In this document: positions 5,603 to 7,157 of the stretch, one piece after another
How positions within the stretch are numbered: the first letter of the stretch is position 1
Layout of the letters: every line of letters starts with the position of its first letter
DNA from: Clostridia bacterium
GTDB taxonomy: Bacteria > Bacillota_A > Clostridia > Christensenellales > UBA1242
Length of the DNA stretch: 7,157 nt
Assembly (NCBI GenBank): GCA_017466005.1
Contig: JAFTUZ010000120.1
Location: 1-7,157, forward strand
Direction of reading: 5' to 3'
The notes under the pieces: generated by a model
Seen by the model: the letters and a program-made list of their open reading frames with translations, nothing else
The model's database searches: none
What the model was told of the DNA's origin: nothing
Program-made: the position numbers and the translations under genes

Positions 5603-5611
5603 TTTTTTTTT
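5576..5611 (-). promoter_or_regulatory. Candidate -1 frameshift element: A9 slippery run plus hairpin
   Basis: Read on the minus strand, nine A (5611-5603) and a C (5602) contain the heptamer A_AAA_AAC in the correct phase for the upstream frame (TTA AAA AAA AAC TCT TAG). Eight bases later the perfect inverted repeat AAGAATT-TGTC-AATTCTT (5593-5576) can form a 7-bp stem. A -1 shift leads straight into the hydrolase frame. The 0-frame stop is two codons past the slippery site. The stem is weak (one G-C pair), so it might not stimulate shifting; slippage by polymerase, a real indel or a consensus error would give the same picture. Confidence 0.45.
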
Positions 5612-7157
5612 AAAGCTTCAGCAGTTTCTTCTTCTTGAAGATTTTCAAGATGTTCTGCAAATGTAAATTCCTTAGTATATTCAGCAGTTATACCATAATA
5701 AAGACCAAACTGGTCACCAAAGTTAGAATCTGCACCCGAACCACGCAAATCACTTTGAGAATTACGCCAATCCAAATTATCCGGCATTTTAATATAACCA
5801 CCTATTGTGTTTTTAGCAGTTTTATCTATTGAGAAACCTAATTTTTCTGTACTAGTATTTATAGTAAGTGGTGTTTCTAACTCAACAGTTATAAATTTAT
5901 TTACTTCATACCAACCCTCACTGTCGCTATCGGTGCAATTTGTAAATTCGCTAGAAGGTAAAGTTATATTGTAAGTTTGTAAAACCTGATTGTCTGAAAC
6001 ATTTATTACTGCAAGAACAAACACTGGAGAGTTTAATGTTGCAACAGCAGTTACAGGGATAGTTACTTTATTTACTTTAATTGTGCCCACATTAGTATTG
6101 TTAACTAAACTATAATATCCTGTATCAGAAGATGGTGTTGGGAAACTCCAAGCCGAACTATCTACCGCTTGTAAATCTTCATTAAAACCTTCATTTATTG
6201 TTCCCAAAGTTACAGCACTTGCTTTTACACTAACAACCAATTTATCATTTTTATTATTAGTTTCTTCAAATAGTTCGCTTCTTGTTGTTTTATCACAAAT
6301 TGTATGGAATCCATATTCATCGTTGCCATTAACTTCTTCATAAGAATATAATGTAACATTTGATGTTCCACCACCCAAAACAATAGTATCTGTTTCGGAT
6401 ACAATAAGATTTAATGGTATTGTGTTCAAACCAGCTTGTAATTCATAAGCAGTTGATGTTGTAGATAATGTAGAACCTGTTGTTCTTGCTTCTACAATAT
6501 TATTTAGACTCGCAGTTCCAATTTCTAATATACCTGCAGTTTTTGCATATACACTTATTTCAGATATTTGAGTTCCTGAATAGCAAGTTTTGTTTATTGT
6601 AGGGAAATAGTTATTCATAAGGGCAATAGGATTAATTGTAGATACTTCATTTTGTGTAAAGTATTTATTTCCATATAATCCCAAAGTATTTTCAGCGAAG
6701 CCTTCACCTGAAATTACTGCTTGATAGTTTGTTTTTTCCGTTCCTTCCCAAATGTATCCGTCATAACCAACATAAACAGAAGTTCCATCTTCGCCTTTAT
6801 CACCTTTTATGTTAGATATCCAGTTCCAAGTATTTTCGGCTGTACATTGATATATATCACAAGTTTCAGTGTTAAAATATAAATCACCTACTCTTGCATT
6901 TGTAACAGTAGCATTAATTTCACTACCAGTACCAGTTACGGCAGTACCTGTAAGCCACGCTGCCCCAGTTACTCCAGTACTTCCTGGTTGTCCTGTATCT
7001 CCTTTAAGATTAGAAAGCCAATTCCAAGTATTTTCATCAACACATTGATATAAATCACAAGTAGTTGTATTAAAGTATATATCTCCAACCTTTGTATTTT
7101 CTACAGTTACTTCTATACCAGTACCTGTTCCAGTAACCGCTGTTCCAGTAAACCACA
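5596..7157 (-). CDS. Phage tail-fibre-like / collagen-like adhesin, 5' partial at right edge
   Basis: Open from the right edge to TAG 5596-5598, giving 519 residues; the true start lies beyond 7157. Residues 1-53 and 67-119 are two copies of one module joined by Gly-X-Y triplets. Then follow GDKGED and a turn-rich GYDGYIWEGT segment, beta-rich regions at about 170-300 and 315-460 with patterns like ISEISVYAKTAGILEIG, and an acidic helical linker (EHLENLQEEETAEAL) just before the stop. Modular Gly-X-Y repeats, beta sandwiches and a terminal esterase are typical of receptor-binding tail fibres and of collagen-like surface proteins. No portal, tape-measure or lysin gene is in view, so prophage origin is inferred only. 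An internal TTG at 6684 has no ribosome-binding site and is not a start. The 0-frame ends KKNS directly after the slippery run; the hydrolase domain continues in frame -1. Confidence 0.8.
   Translation of the reverse strand, partial: WFTGTAVTGTGTGIEVTVENTKVGDIYFNTTTCDLYQCVDENTWNWLSNLKGDTGQPGSTGVTGAAWLTGTAVTGTGSEINATVTNARVGDLYFNTETCDIYQCTAENTWNWISNIKGDKGEDGTSVYVGYDGYIWEGTEKTNYQAVISGEGFAENTLGLYGNKYFTQNEVSTINPIALMNNYFPTINKTCYSGTQISEISVYAKTAGILEIGTASLNNIVEARTTGSTLSTTSTAYELQAGLNTIPLNLIVSETDTIVLGGGTSNVTLYSYEEVNGNDEYGFHTICDKTTRSELFEETNNKNDKLVVSVKASAVTLGTINEGFNEDLQAVDSSAWSFPTPSSDTGYYSLVNNTNVGTIKVNKVTIPVTAVATLNSPVFVLAVINVSDNQVLQTYNITLPSSEFTNCTDSDSEGWYEVNKFITVELETPLTINTSTEKLGFSIDKTAKNTIGGYIKMPDNLDWRNSQSDLRGSGADSNFGDQFGLYYGITAEYTKEFTFAEHLENLQEEETAEALKKNS
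6799..6957 (-). repeat. 53-residue fibre repeat module, copy nearer the C-terminus
   Basis: Encodes W-L-TGTAVTGTG ... VGDLYFNT-TCD-YQC ... ENTWNW-SN-KGD, 53 codons. It is 38 of 53 residues identical to the module at 6997-7155, with no gaps and a 198-base period. Two cysteines five residues apart (TCDIYQC) are kept. Confidence 0.85.
6958..7002 (-). repeat. Gly-X-Y (collagen-like) linker
   Basis: Five consecutive triplets GDT-GQP-GST-GVT-GAA join the two repeat modules, overlapping the last two residues of the upstream copy. After the second module only GDK-GED remains. Such triplets form short trimeric collagen helices in phage and bacterial surface fibres. Confidence 0.7.
6997..7155 (-). repeat. 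53-residue fibre repeat module, copy nearer the N-terminus
   Basis: Same 53-codon module as at 6799-6957, here with Phe at position 2 and TTTCDLYQC. It reaches the window edge, and the preceding part of the gene may hold more copies. Confidence 0.83.

Noticed and set aside
5596..6684. Fibre gene starting at TTG 6684
   Set aside because: No ribosome-binding site is present, and the same frame continues upstream with clear repeat modules to the window edge.
1..7157. CRISPR array, tRNA, rRNA, insertion sequence ends or attachment sites
   Set aside because: No regularly spaced short direct repeats, cloverleaf-like segments, transposase or integrase genes, or matching terminal repeats were found on reading both strands.

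Overview
The window is AT-rich. It has Shine-Dalgarno sites of the AGGAG type, sigma-A-like promoters (TTGACT-17-TATAAT) and U-tailed hairpin terminators. Its protein families also fit a low-GC member of the Bacillota, probably a clostridia-like gut or anaerobic lineage. That placement is an inference from composition and families, not from a marker gene.

Left part (1-2457, + strand). A complete MacB/LolD-type ABC ATPase (56-757) is followed, with a TAATG overlap, by the C-terminal third of an NMT1/SsuA-like substrate-binding protein. This remnant has lost its N-terminal lobes and signal peptide and carries an in-frame TGA near its end. It is followed by an SsuC/TauC-type permease (1064-1825) and an SsuB/TauB-type ATPase (1822-2457) joined by an ATGA overlap. 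The usual order is binding protein, permease, ATPase, so the system has lost most of its binding protein. The ATPase also departs from consensus in the Q-loop and signature motif. Leucine codon use shifts at about 750. This looks like a deletion or recombination junction between two unrelated transporter operons.

Middle part (2458-4813). A 45-residue rubredoxin-like protein (2561-2698, +) has a near-consensus promoter with a possible PerR-like box and a nested terminator. An AlkD-type DNA glycosylase (2862-3545, -) and a PaaI-like hotdog thioesterase (3677-4168, -) follow, each apparently with its own promoter. Divergent from the thioesterase is a GtrA-family membrane protein (4292-4711, +). 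Its stop falls where a conserved aromatic residue is expected, and 16 coding-like codons follow. A bidirectional terminator (4769-4795) separates it from the next block.

Right part (4814-7157, - strand). One large phage-tail-fibre-like or collagen-like adhesin gene enters from the right edge. It has two 53-residue cysteine-containing repeat modules joined by Gly-X-Y triplets, then two probable beta-sandwich regions, a short helical linker and a C-terminal SGNH/GDSL hydrolase domain. The hydrolase lies in the -1 frame relative to the rest. The switch occurs at a run of nine A (coding strand), and a perfect 7-bp inverted repeat starts 8 nt after the slippery heptamer. This can be read as programmed -1 frameshifting, a phase-variable homopolymer, a recent inactivating indel or a consensus error. 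It is the most interesting item in the window.

No rRNA, tRNA, CRISPR array, insertion sequence or integrase was seen. The five sizeable gene-free gaps are all under 200 bases and hold promoters and terminators, described individually.
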